Part shown: positions 53,351-61,393 of the stretch, piece after piece | How positions within the stretch are numbered: the first letter of the stretch is position 1 | Layout: each line of letters opens with the position of its first letter | Assembly (NCBI RefSeq): GCF_002310495.1 | Contig: NZ_CP023344.1 | Span: 4,666,448 to 4,730,447, forward strand | Direction: 5' to 3' | Length of the DNA: 64,000 bases | Source: Nibricoccus aquaticus | GTDB taxonomy: Bacteria > Verrucomicrobiota > Verrucomicrobiia > Opitutales > Opitutaceae | Position numbers and translations under genes: made by a program | Notes under the pieces: generated by a model | What the model was told of the DNA's origin: nothing | The model's input: the letters and a program-made list of their open reading frames with translations, nothing else | The model's database searches: none

Positions 53351-54190
53351 TCAGCGTTCCTGCGGCCCCAGCAGCCGGATCAACGCCGAGAAATCCTCAT
53401 CCGCATAGCCCGCCTGCGCCGTCGCGTGCAGACACCCGCGGATCGTATCGAGCATCGGCATCTCCTCGCAACCCGTCGTCCGCGACGCCAGCCGCATATC
53501 CTTGAGCATATGCTTCACCGAAAACTGCGGCGAAAAATCCTCCGCCCGCAGCTTCGGCTCCTTCAGCGCCACCAGCCCTGAGTTGCTCACGTTCTTCTTG
53601 ATGACCGTGAAAAATGTCTCGTCGCTCACGCCCGCCCGCCGCGCAAACGTCAGCGCCTCGCCCAGCCCCTGCATCTGCACCGCGATGTTCAGATTCATCG
53701 CCAGCTTGATCGCCGTCGCCTGCCGGTGCGTCCCGATGTGAAACCGCGTTTCGGATACGAGCGCCAGCAACGGCTCCAGCTCCGCCACCAGCGCCGCGTC
53801 TCCACCGAGGAAGAAAATCGTCTTCTTCTGCTCCGCCGCCGGCTTGCTCCCGGTAAACGGCGCCTCGAGATAACGCGCCCCCTTCGCCGTCACCTGCTTC
53901 AAAAACCCATCGCTGCTCTCCCCGTCGATCGTGCTCGATTGCACCACGATCTTCCCCGGCCCGAGCGCGGGCAGGATCGCATCGAGCACCGACTGCACCG
54001 CCGGTGGATCAGCGACAACGATCTGCACCACATCCGCCGCCGACGCCACCTCGCGCGCCTCGCGTTTCCACTTCGGAAACTCCGGCTGCGCCGTCCGATT
54101 CCAAACACCGGCAAGCACCCCCGCCGCCTCATAATTCTTCGCCCAAACTCCGCCAATAATCCCCAGCCCAATAACTCCGATGGTTTTCAT
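53351..54190 (-). CDS. NAD(P)-dependent beta-hydroxyacid dehydrogenase family protein
   Basis: 279 residues from MKTIGVIGLGIIGGVWAKN, the Rossmann fingerprint GxGxxG. TGSKPAAEQKKTIFFLGGD and the catalytic Lys in ATAIKLAMNLNIAVQ match 3-hydroxyisobutyrate/glyoxylate-succinic semialdehyde reductases. It likely reduces or oxidises a small hydroxyacid; the substrate is open. Stands next to a nucleoside phosphorylase on the same strand. Confidence 0.82.
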   Translation of the reverse strand: MKTIGVIGLGIIGGVWAKNYEAAGVLAGVWNRTAQPEFPKWKREAREVASAADVVQIVVADPPAVQSVLDAILPALGPGKIVVQSSTIDGESSDGFLKQVTAKGARYLEAPFTGSKPAAEQKKTIFFLGGDAALVAELEPLLALVSETRFHIGTHRQATAIKLAMNLNIAVQMQGLGEALTFARRAGVSDETFFTVIKKNVSNSGLVALKEPKLRAEDFSPQFSVKHMLKDMRLASRTTGCEEMPMLDTIRGCLHATAQAGYADEDFSALIRLLGPQER

Positions 54191-54347
54191 AAAATAAGAA
54201 GAATCTAATCTGGAACTCATGAACTCAGGAAACGCCAACCCGAAGCGCTGTTAAATCCAGACACCCAGAGACCCCCAAAAACTCTCCGCAACTCTTCCGC
54301 CTGCCTTTTCCAGCCTTCCAGAGTTCCAGATTAAAATCTCCGCCCCC

Positions 54348-55049
54348 TCACTCCGAAAAAATCTCCAGCAACCGCATAAACAACCGGTTCACCGTCGCCT
54401 GATTATTTTTCACCAGCTCGTGAAATTTCGCGAAGTCCACGTCCCCGCCCATCAGCCCGTTCGCGTAATTATCCACCATCGCGAGCGAGTTATACCGCAG
54501 CCCGATCTCCCGGCATAAATCCGCTTCATGCGCCGCCGTCATCCCCACGACATCGCCCCAGTCTTTGATGATCTGCACTTCCCGCTTCGTCTCAAATCTC
54601 GGCCCGCGCATCTGCACATAAACTTTGCCCGTCTGAATCGAAAACTCTGGCACCAGCTTCCCCACTAACATCGGGATCAAATTGTTATCTATCCCCGGAG
54701 CGCCGCCCTTCAGCTCGTCGTCGAAAAACGTCTGCGGCCCCTGCTGAAGCCCCACATAGTCCGCGCACGAAACGAGCGTCCCCGGCGGCAGCTCCGCCTT
54801 CAACGATCCCACCGAGTTGACCGACACCACATCGATAAACCCCAGATCCGCCAGCGCCCGGATATTCGCCCGGTAGTTGATCGCATGAGGCGGCTTCGGC
54901 ACCCCGTAACCATGACGGTTGATGAGCACATGCTCGCCGCGCGTCTTCACCTGCACCGCCCCATAAACCGTCTCCACCGTCTTCGTTTCCCACGAAGAAA
55001 AAAGCTCCGACTTCACAATGCTCGTGCCGCTGACAAACGCGATTTTCAT
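54348..55049 (-). CDS. MTA phosphorylase / purine nucleoside phosphorylase family
   Basis: 233 residues. The hallmark segments are VSVNSVGSLKAELPPG, YVQMRGPRFETKREVQI and GDVVGMTAAHEADLCREIGL, followed by SLAMVDNYANGL. The family splits methylthioadenosine or purine nucleosides with phosphate, in purine and methionine salvage. The exact substrate is not decided by sequence; family members can be either type. It is somewhat shorter than typical MtaP (about 270-290). Confidence 0.82.
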   Translation of the reverse strand: MKIAFVSGTSIVKSELFSSWETKTVETVYGAVQVKTRGEHVLINRHGYGVPKPPHAINYRANIRALADLGFIDVVSVNSVGSLKAELPPGTLVSCADYVGLQQGPQTFFDDELKGGAPGIDNNLIPMLVGKLVPEFSIQTGKVYVQMRGPRFETKREVQIIKDWGDVVGMTAAHEADLCREIGLRYNSLAMVDNYANGLMGGDVDFAKFHELVKNNQATVNRLFMRLLEIFSE

Positions 55050-55189
55050 GCCCGCAGCGTTCAGCCGAAAACATGCCCGCCGCCAGCTCTTTCAACTTCA
55101 CCCGCACCTCGCCTCCATTTTCCTCTTTTCATTCGCGTCCATTCGCGTCCATTGCGGTTAAAACTCTCCACGTCTTTCCTCCTGCTTCC

Positions 55190-56164
55190 ATGCCTCTCAT
55201 CGACAAGCCCCTCGCCGAACTCAAAAAATACCGCGGCCTCAACCCGCGCCCCACCAACTTCGACGCCTACTGGCGTGAGTCCCTCGCCGAGCTCGATGCC
55301 CTCGATCCGCAGATCACGCTCATCCCCAACAAAACCATCAAGCCCGCCCACGCTGAGTGCTTCGACCTCTGGTTCACCGGCGTCGGCGGCGCCCGCATCC
55401 ACGCCAAATACCTCCGTCCCAAATCCGCCGCCAACGCCTCCGAGACTCACCCCGCCCTCCTCCAATTCCACGGCTACTCCGGCAACAGCGGCGACTGGGC
55501 CGACAAACTCAACTTCGTCCACGAGGGCTTCTGCGTCGCCGCCCTAGATGTCCGCGGCCAGGGCGGCCAGTCCGAGGACGTTGGCGGCGTTAAAGGCAAC
55601 ACCCTCCAGGGCCAGATCATCCGCGGCCTCGACGACCCCGACGCGAAGAAACTTCTCTTCCGTGCCATCTTTCTCGATACCGCACTCCTCGCCCGCGTCG
55701 TCATGAGCCTCCCCGAGATCGACGCCACCCGCGTCGGCGCCATGGGCGCCTCCCAAGGCGGTGCCCTCACCCTCGCCTGCGCCGCCCTCGAACCCCGCAT
55801 CAAACGCGCCGCCTCGATCTTCCCCTTCCTCTGCGACTACCAGCGCGTCTGGGAAATGGACCAGGCCAAGGACGCCTACCAAGAGCTCCGAAACTACTTC
55901 CGTTCCTTCGATCCACGGCACGAAAACGAAAAGAACGTCTTCGAAAAACTCGGCTACATCGACTGCCAGCACCTCGCCCCCCGCATCAAAGCCGAGGTTC
56001 TCATGCTCACCGGCCTGATGGACACCATCTGCCCGCCATCGACGCAGTTCGCCGCCTACAACAAAATCAAATCGAAGAAGCGCATGATCGTGTATCCGGA
56101 CTTCGGCCACGAGGGCCTCCCCGGCTCCGGCGACGCCCTCTTTGAATTCTTCCGCGACTTGTGA
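55190..56164 (+). CDS. acetyl xylan esterase family (AXE1) hydrolase
   Basis: 324 residues from MPLIDKPLAELKKYRG, the usual start of the cephalosporin-C deacetylase/AXE1 family. The catalytic Ser is in GAMGASQGGALTLA, the Asp in LTGLMDTICPPSTQF, and the His in PDFGHEGLPG. ALDVRGQGGQSEDVGG is also family-typical. It deacetylates sugars such as acetylated xylan, in line with a polysaccharide-degrading lifestyle; no signal peptide, so it acts inside the cell. Confidence 0.9.
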   Translation: MPLIDKPLAELKKYRGLNPRPTNFDAYWRESLAELDALDPQITLIPNKTIKPAHAECFDLWFTGVGGARIHAKYLRPKSAANASETHPALLQFHGYSGNSGDWADKLNFVHEGFCVAALDVRGQGGQSEDVGGVKGNTLQGQIIRGLDDPDAKKLLFRAIFLDTALLARVVMSLPEIDATRVGAMGASQGGALTLACAALEPRIKRAASIFPFLCDYQRVWEMDQAKDAYQELRNYFRSFDPRHENEKNVFEKLGYIDCQHLAPRIKAEVLMLTGLMDTICPPSTQFAAYNKIKSKKRMIVYPDFGHEGLPGSGDALFEFFRDL

Positions 56165-56201
56165 GGTAGGGGCCGCACGCCGTGCGCGCCCGGTGAAGTA
56201 G

Positions 56202-56221
56202 GCGGGGTGCGCTCACCCCGC
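56202..56221. repeat. short palindromic repeat
   Basis: Perfect arms GCGGGGTG / CACCCCGC around CGCT, preceded by GGTGAAGTAG. It lies between the esterase and the pterin dehydratase genes and has the same GTAGG lead as the other REP-like units. Confidence 0.5.
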
Positions 56222-56248
56222 TTCGCCAATCTCGATACGTTTCGGAGC

Positions 56249-56542
56249 TCATTTCACCCCGCCGATCCGCTCCATCCGCTTCGCCAGCGCCACATCCTTC
56301 GCCGTCACCTTCCCGCCCGCGTCGTGCGTGCTCAGCCGCACGACCACCCGGTTGTACACATTCGTCCACTCCGGATGATGGTTCAGCGCTTCCGCCTCGA
56401 ACGCCACCCGCGTCATAAACCCGAACGCCTCGCGAAACGACCCAAACACGTACGTCTTCGCCAGCGCATCGCCATCCCTCGCCCATCCCTGCAATTCGCC
56501 CAACGCATCCTGGATTTCCTTCGCCGTCAGTGGAGTGCTCAT
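56249..56542 (-). CDS. pterin-4a-carbinolamine dehydratase
   Basis: 97 residues from MSTPLTAKEIQDALGEL; an ATG four codons upstream is the other option. The family motif LNHHPEWTNVYNRVVVRLST, then HDAGGKVTAKDVALA, is complete, including the active-site histidines. It recycles pterin cofactor or acts in molybdopterin-like metabolism. It is divergent from uppS. Confidence 0.93.
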   Translation of the reverse strand: MSTPLTAKEIQDALGELQGWARDGDALAKTYVFGSFREAFGFMTRVAFEAEALNHHPEWTNVYNRVVVRLSTHDAGGKVTAKDVALAKRMERIGGVK

Positions 56543-56629
56543 CCCGCCACCCAAACCTCCCGGCGCCCCGCGTCAAATCGCCCTCGCTTTCCGTCCGCCC
56601 GACTTCCTAAATCCCGCCCACTTTTCGCA

Positions 56630-57394
56630 ATGTCTTCCGCCCGTCCCGCGCCCTCCTCACCGACCACGATCCCGCAACACGTCGCGATCATCATGGACGG
56701 CAACGGCCGCTGGGCCAAACAACGCGGCCTCCCCCGCATCGAGGGACACCGCCGCGGCGTCGAAACCGTCCGCACCATCATCGACGCCACCCGCGAACTC
56801 GGCATCCGCTATCTCACCCTCTACGCATTCTCCGTCGAAAACTGGAAACGCCCTCAGGACGAAGTCGGCGCATTGATGAGCCTCCTCGAGTATTTCCTGA
56901 AACGCGAAACCAAGACCCTCGTCAAAAATCGCGTCCGCCTGCTCACCATCGGCCGCACGCAGGACTTGCCCGAAGTCGTCCGCAAACAACTCGACGCTGC
57001 CATCGCCGCCACCGCCGCCTTCACGGAGCACACCCTCGTCCTCGCGCTCAACTACGGCTCCCGCACCGAAGTCATCGACGCCGCCCGCGCCTACGCCGCC
57101 GCCGTCGCCGCCGGAAAGGAAAAACTCAACGACAACTCCTGGGAAACCTTCAGCCGCTACCTCTACACCGGCGTGCACATCCCCGATCCCGATCTCGTCA
57201 TCCGCACGTCCGGCGAAACTCGCGTCAGCAATTTTCTGCTCCTCCAAAGCGCCTACGCCGAATTCGTTTTCACCCCTGTACTCTGGCCCGACTTCACCAA
57301 AGCCGAACTCGCCTCCGCCGTGGATGTCTTTTCGAAACGCGAACGCCGCTTCGGCCAGACCAGCGAACAACTCAGCCCCGCAAAGCGGGCCTGA
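56630..57394 (+). CDS. uppS: isoprenyl transferase (undecaprenyl diphosphate synthase)
   Basis: 254 residues from MSSARPAPSSPTTIPQHV; the upstream frame runs into the neighbour. HVAIIMDGNGRWAKQRG (catalytic Asp), GHRRGVETVRTI and TLYAFSVENWKRP are UppS motifs. The end RTSGETRVSNFLLLQSAYAE, then VLWPDF, is also complete. It makes the C55 lipid carrier for peptidoglycan and surface sugars. First gene of the uppS-cdsA-dxr-rseP-ispG run. Confidence 0.95.
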   Translation: MSSARPAPSSPTTIPQHVAIIMDGNGRWAKQRGLPRIEGHRRGVETVRTIIDATRELGIRYLTLYAFSVENWKRPQDEVGALMSLLEYFLKRETKTLVKNRVRLLTIGRTQDLPEVVRKQLDAAIAATAAFTEHTLVLALNYGSRTEVIDAARAYAAAVAAGKEKLNDNSWETFSRYLYTGVHIPDPDLVIRTSGETRVSNFLLLQSAYAEFVFTPVLWPDFTKAELASAVDVFSKRERRFGQTSEQLSPAKRA

Positions 57395-57399
57395 AAATC

Positions 57400-57523
57400 G
57401 CAAACGCCAAACCTCCAAACCCCAACAACCATCACTCCTCCCGCTCAACTTGCCGACCCTTGGAACTGGGTACTTGGCCCTTGGAACTTCTTTGGAATTT
57501 GGCCCTTTGGCGTTTGAGATTTA
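57400..57523. repeat. dispersed-repeat region upstream of cdsA
   Basis: Holds CAAACGCCAAA near 57402 and TTTGGCGTTTGAGATTT near 57507, imperfect reverse complements of each other. The second string also occurs just before rnc (39259 region). Confidence 0.55.
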
Positions 57524-57533
57524 ACTAACCATC

Positions 57534-58352
57534 ATGGGAAAACGCATCTTCAGCACCATCACGCTCTGGGCCCTCGTCTTCGCCTGCCTTTATTTCTTCG
57601 GCGCCACCGGCGGCATCTGGCTCATCACCTTGATCGCTGCGTTTACCCTCCGGGAATTCTACGCCCTCGTCCGCAAGATGGGCCACCACCCCTTCGACTA
57701 CGGCATCATCTTCGGCGCGATGATCACCCTCGCCCCACTTTACCTCGAACCGCTCGGCATCGGCGCGTTGGAAATCGCCGCGCTCACCGTCGTCGCGTTT
57801 GCCGTCCGCATCCTCCACGACCGCCCCGCCGAAATCCGCGTCGAGTCCCTCGCCTGGTCCGTCTTCGGCGTGATCTACATTCCCTTTCTGCTGCACTTCC
57901 TCGTGCGCATCATCCTCATCGCCGGACCGCACGCCGCCACCGGCCTCGCCCTCTGCCTCTGGCTCATCGCCGTATCCAAGTTCTGCGACGTCGGCGCGCT
58001 CCTCTCCGGCATGGCCTTCGGCAAACACAAGATGGCCCCCGTCATCAGCCCCAAGAAAACCTGGGAAGGCGCCATCGGTGGCGTCCTCATCTCCGCCGGA
58101 CTAGGCGCGGGCATCGCCCACTTCGCCGCGCAGTATTATCCAGCCACCTTCACGCCGCTCATCGCCGCACTCGCCGCCGTCCCTATCGCCATTCTCGCCA
58201 TCGTCTCCGACCTCGTCGAATCCACCATCAAACGCCGCGCCAGCTCCAAAGACTCCGGCAACACCATCCCCGGCATCGGCGGCGTCTTCGACCTCTCCGA
58301 CAGCCTCATCCTCACCGCCCCCGTCGGCTACATCGTCTTCCACCTCCTCTAA
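57534..58352 (+). CDS. cdsA: phosphatidate cytidylyltransferase
   Basis: 272 residues with about seven membrane helices. The C-terminal signature SDLVESTIKRRASSKDSGNT, IPGIGGVFDLSDSLI, matches CdsA (KxxxKDxgxxxPGHGGxxDxxD, here with I for the first H). It makes CDP-diacylglycerol for phospholipid synthesis at the inner membrane. Between uppS and dxr in the same direction. Confidence 0.92.
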   Translation: MGKRIFSTITLWALVFACLYFFGATGGIWLITLIAAFTLREFYALVRKMGHHPFDYGIIFGAMITLAPLYLEPLGIGALEIAALTVVAFAVRILHDRPAEIRVESLAWSVFGVIYIPFLLHFLVRIILIAGPHAATGLALCLWLIAVSKFCDVGALLSGMAFGKHKMAPVISPKKTWEGAIGGVLISAGLGAGIAHFAAQYYPATFTPLIAALAAVPIAILAIVSDLVESTIKRRASSKDSGNTIPGIGGVFDLSDSLILTAPVGYIVFHLL

Positions 58353-58404
58353 GGGTGCAGCCCGCACACCGAGCGCGCTTTCGAACTCTTCGGGACAACC
58401 CTTT

Positions 58405-58481
58405 CTCACGCAAAGCCGCCAAGGCGCAAAGAAAGAGTCCACTCACCTCCGTCCCTTTGCGCCTTGGCGGCTTTGCGTGAG
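58405..58481. repeat. perfect 27-bp inverted repeat
   Basis: Arms 58405-58431 and 58455-58481 are perfect reverse complements, 23 bases apart. The core words are GCAAAGCCGCCAAGGCGC and its complement, a type of string found in many bacterial intergenic regions. Lies between cdsA and dxr and could act as a terminator or transcript processing site. Confidence 0.9.
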
Positions 58482-58572
58482 CCTACCGTCTTCGGATCGC
58501 CGATGCCCGGCGCGTTTTCAGGCATTGCGCGCACACTTTTCCTCTGGGAGAAACCGCCCTCTTTCCTCATCG

Positions 58573-59769
58573 ATGCCCGTTCCCGCTTCTCCTCGCACCC
58601 GCGTCGTCCTCCTCGGCGCCACCGGCTCCATCGGCGAAAACACGCTTCGCGTCATCGCCGCCCACCCCGACAAACTCGAACTCGTCGCCATCGCCGCCCG
58701 CTCCAACTGGCAAAAACTCGCCGCCATCGCCGCCGAGTTCCGCGTCCCCCACGTCGGCCTCTTCGACAACGACGCCTATCTCTCCGCGAAATCCTCCGGC
58801 GCCTTCGCCCCCGGCACCAAACTCGTTGGCGGCCTCTCCGGCCTGACCGAACTCTCCCGTCTCCCCGAAGCGGATACCGTCCTCGTCGCCGTCGTCGGCA
58901 CCACCGGCCTCCAGCCCGCCCTCGCCGCCATCGAAGCCGGCAAAACACTCGCCCTCGCCTCCAAGGAAATCCTCGTCCTCGCCGGCAAGTTCGTCATGGC
59001 CGCCGCCAAAAAACGCGGCGTCAAACTCTTCCCCGTGGACAGCGAACACAATGCCGTCTTCCAATGCGTCGAAGGCCATCCGGCCGCCGGTGTTTCCCGC
59101 ATCATTCTGACCGCTTCCGGCGGCGCCTTCCGCGACTGGCCCGCCGAAAAACTTTCTCACGTTACGCCCGCCGACGCGTTGAAACATCCCAACTGGTCGA
59201 TGGGCCCCAAGATCACCGTCGACTCCGCCACCCTCGCCAACAAAGGCCTCGAACTCATCGAAGCCCAGCAACTCTTCGGCCTCCGCGCCGACCAGTGCGA
59301 CGCCGTCATCCACCCGCAAAGCATCGTCCACTGCCTCGTCGAATTCGCCGACGGCGCCATGCTCGCCCAGCTCTGCCCGCCCTCGATGACGTTTCCCATC
59401 CAGCACGCGCTGCTGCACCCGCACCGCGCTCCCGGCGTGGACCGCCCGCTCGATCTCAAAAAACTCTTCTCCCTCGAATTCCGCCCGATCGACGAAACCC
59501 GTTTCCCGATGCTCGCCCTCGCGAAGCAGACCATGCGCGCCGGCGGCATCGCCCCCGCCATCTACAACGCCGCCAACGAAGTCGCCGTTGCCGCCTTCCT
59601 CGAAGAGAAAATCCCGTTCCTTGCGATTCCCCGCATCGTGGAGGAAACTCTGTCGAAAATGCCCAACACCGATCCCGCCGACCTCGACACCGTCCTCGCC
59701 CTCGACGCCACCGCCCGCCGCACCGCCACCGACCTCCTAGGTGGAGCGCGCACTCCGAGCGCGCTTTGA
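58573..59769 (+). CDS. dxr: 1-deoxy-D-xylulose-5-phosphate reductoisomerase
   Basis: 398 residues from MPVPASPRTRVVLLGATGSI; an upstream frame crosses the inverted repeat and was rejected. GATGSIGENTLRVI binds NADPH. ALASKEILVLAG, PVDSEHNAVFQC and TASGGAFRDWP, then HPNWSMGPKITVDSATLANK, hold the metal and substrate residues. Second step of the MEP isoprenoid pathway; ispG of the same pathway is two genes downstream. Confidence 0.96.
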   Translation: MPVPASPRTRVVLLGATGSIGENTLRVIAAHPDKLELVAIAARSNWQKLAAIAAEFRVPHVGLFDNDAYLSAKSSGAFAPGTKLVGGLSGLTELSRLPEADTVLVAVVGTTGLQPALAAIEAGKTLALASKEILVLAGKFVMAAAKKRGVKLFPVDSEHNAVFQCVEGHPAAGVSRIILTASGGAFRDWPAEKLSHVTPADALKHPNWSMGPKITVDSATLANKGLELIEAQQLFGLRADQCDAVIHPQSIVHCLVEFADGAMLAQLCPPSMTFPIQHALLHPHRAPGVDRPLDLKKLFSLEFRPIDETRFPMLALAKQTMRAGGIAPAIYNAANEVAVAAFLEEKIPFLAIPRIVEETLSKMPNTDPADLDTVLALDATARRTATDLLGGARTPSAL

Positions 59770-59815
59770 AGCGTCATAAATCTTTCAGCGCCTAATTCAC
59801 CTTCCGCCCGCCTTC

Positions 59816-61288
59816 ATGGATTTCCAATCCCTCTTCTCCAACGCCTGGTCGCTCGTGCTCGTCGTCATCTTCTTCGGCGGCTCGATCTTCGTCCACGAAC
59901 TCGGCCACTTCCTCGCCGCACGCCGCCGCGGCCTGAAAGTCGAACGCTTCTCCATCGGCTTCGGCCCGCCCATCTATTCCTGGACGGGTAAAGACGGCGT
60001 CGAATACCGCCTCTCCTGGATTCCCCTCGGCGGCTACGTCGCCCTCCCTCAGCTCGCCGACCTCCGCCAGCTCGAAGGCACCTCTGAAGTCTCCGAAGCA
60101 GAAAAAGCCTCCATCCCCTATTCCGCCAAAGTCGAAGTCCTCGTCGCCGGCGCTGTATTCAACATTCTATTCGCCCTCATCCTCGCCTGCATCATCTGGG
60201 TCACCGGCTATCCCGTCACCAAAAGCGATCTCTCCACCCGCGTCGGCTACGTCGCCACCACCGTCAACCTCGACGGCAAAGACGTCCCCTCGCCCGCCGC
60301 CGTCGCCGGACTCAAAGCCGGCGACCTCATTCTCCAGATCGACGACCACCGCACCGAACGCTGGCGCGATGTCCCCCAATCCGTCGTCCTCGGCAGCGGC
60401 CGCGATGCCGCAGGAAATCCCGAAGCCACCCTCATCGTCCAGCGCGACGGCCAGGAACTCACCCTCGTCACCCACCCGCTGCTGATCGGCGACGTGGATA
60501 AAATGCGCACCCTCGGCATCGCCCCCGCCGACGACCTTTCCATCACCGATGTCTTGCCCGCATCCCCCGCCGCCGCAGCCGGCCTTCAACCCGGCGACAC
60601 CGTGACGAGCTTCAACGGTATTCCCGTTTACAGCATCGGCCACATTCACGAACTCGTGCAGGCCAACCGCGACCAACCCATCACGCTCGGCGTGAAACGC
60701 GGCGCCACCACCACCACGATCCAAGTCACCCCGCGCCTCGAAACCATCAAAGCCGGCGAAGGTGAAAACGCCCAGGAACAATCCCTCTGGCGCATGGGCA
60801 TCCGCTGGGCCGATCAACGCGTCCTCATCAAAGACGCCCCCTTCCGCATGATCGGCGAACACTTCGTCCAGATGTGGCGCACCGTCGGAGCCCTCACCAA
60901 CCGCCACTCCGATGTCGGCATCTCGAAAATGAACGGCCCCGTCGGCATCGGCCGCGGTTTCCACCAAATGGCCCAGATCGATTGGCGCCTCCTGCTCTGG
61001 TTCACGATCCTCGTGAACGTGAACCTCGCCCTCATGAACCTCCTGCCGATCCCCGTCCTCGACGGCGGCCACATCCTCTTCGCCACCATCGCCCGCCTCC
61101 GCGGCCGCGCGCTCCCGGCCGAGTTCATGGCCAAGATGACCACCGCATTCTTCCTCGTTCTGATCAGCATGATTCTCTACGTGACGACCTTCGACGTCCG
61201 CCGCTGGATCAGCGACTCCCGCGACCCAGAACCTCCTGCAAAACCGGCACCCACCGCCCCAGCCGAGCCCGCACCCGCAAAACCATAA
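59816..61288 (+). CDS. rseP: site-2 protease RseP
   Basis: 490 residues. The zinc motif HELGH sits in the first membrane helix (IFVHELGHFLAARRRGLKVE), the second metal ligand in NLLPIPVLDGGHILFA, and two PDZ domains lie between (GLKAGDLILQIDDH and GLQPGDTVTSFNGIPV). It cleaves membrane-bound anti-sigma factors in the envelope-stress response. A proline/alanine-rich tail ends it. Follows dxr in the same direction, as in many bacteria. Confidence 0.94.
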   Translation: MDFQSLFSNAWSLVLVVIFFGGSIFVHELGHFLAARRRGLKVERFSIGFGPPIYSWTGKDGVEYRLSWIPLGGYVALPQLADLRQLEGTSEVSEAEKASIPYSAKVEVLVAGAVFNILFALILACIIWVTGYPVTKSDLSTRVGYVATTVNLDGKDVPSPAAVAGLKAGDLILQIDDHRTERWRDVPQSVVLGSGRDAAGNPEATLIVQRDGQELTLVTHPLLIGDVDKMRTLGIAPADDLSITDVLPASPAAAAGLQPGDTVTSFNGIPVYSIGHIHELVQANRDQPITLGVKRGATTTTIQVTPRLETIKAGEGENAQEQSLWRMGIRWADQRVLIKDAPFRMIGEHFVQMWRTVGALTNRHSDVGISKMNGPVGIGRGFHQMAQIDWRLLLWFTILVNVNLALMNLLPIPVLDGGHILFATIARLRGRALPAEFMAKMTTAFFLVLISMILYVTTFDVRRWISDSRDPEPPAKPAPTAPAEPAPAKP

Positions 61289-61320
61289 TCGCCGCCTCAC
61301 GCCAGCCTCCGCCACTGGTC

Positions 61321-61362
61321 ATTGGTCACTGTTCATTGGTCACTGTTCATTGGTCATTCTCC
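61321..61362 (+). repeat. 14-bp tandem repeat
   Basis: Two copies of ATTGGTCACTGTTC and a third, altered copy follow each other in the gap before ispG. Confidence 0.8.
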
Positions 61363-61393
61363 TTCCGCATCGACCGTCCCTCCCGGCCCTCAA

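Noticed and set aside
61321..61362. Tandem repeat considered as a CRISPR-like array
   Set aside because: Units are 14 bases and directly adjacent, with no spacers. No CRISPR array or cas gene was seen in the window.
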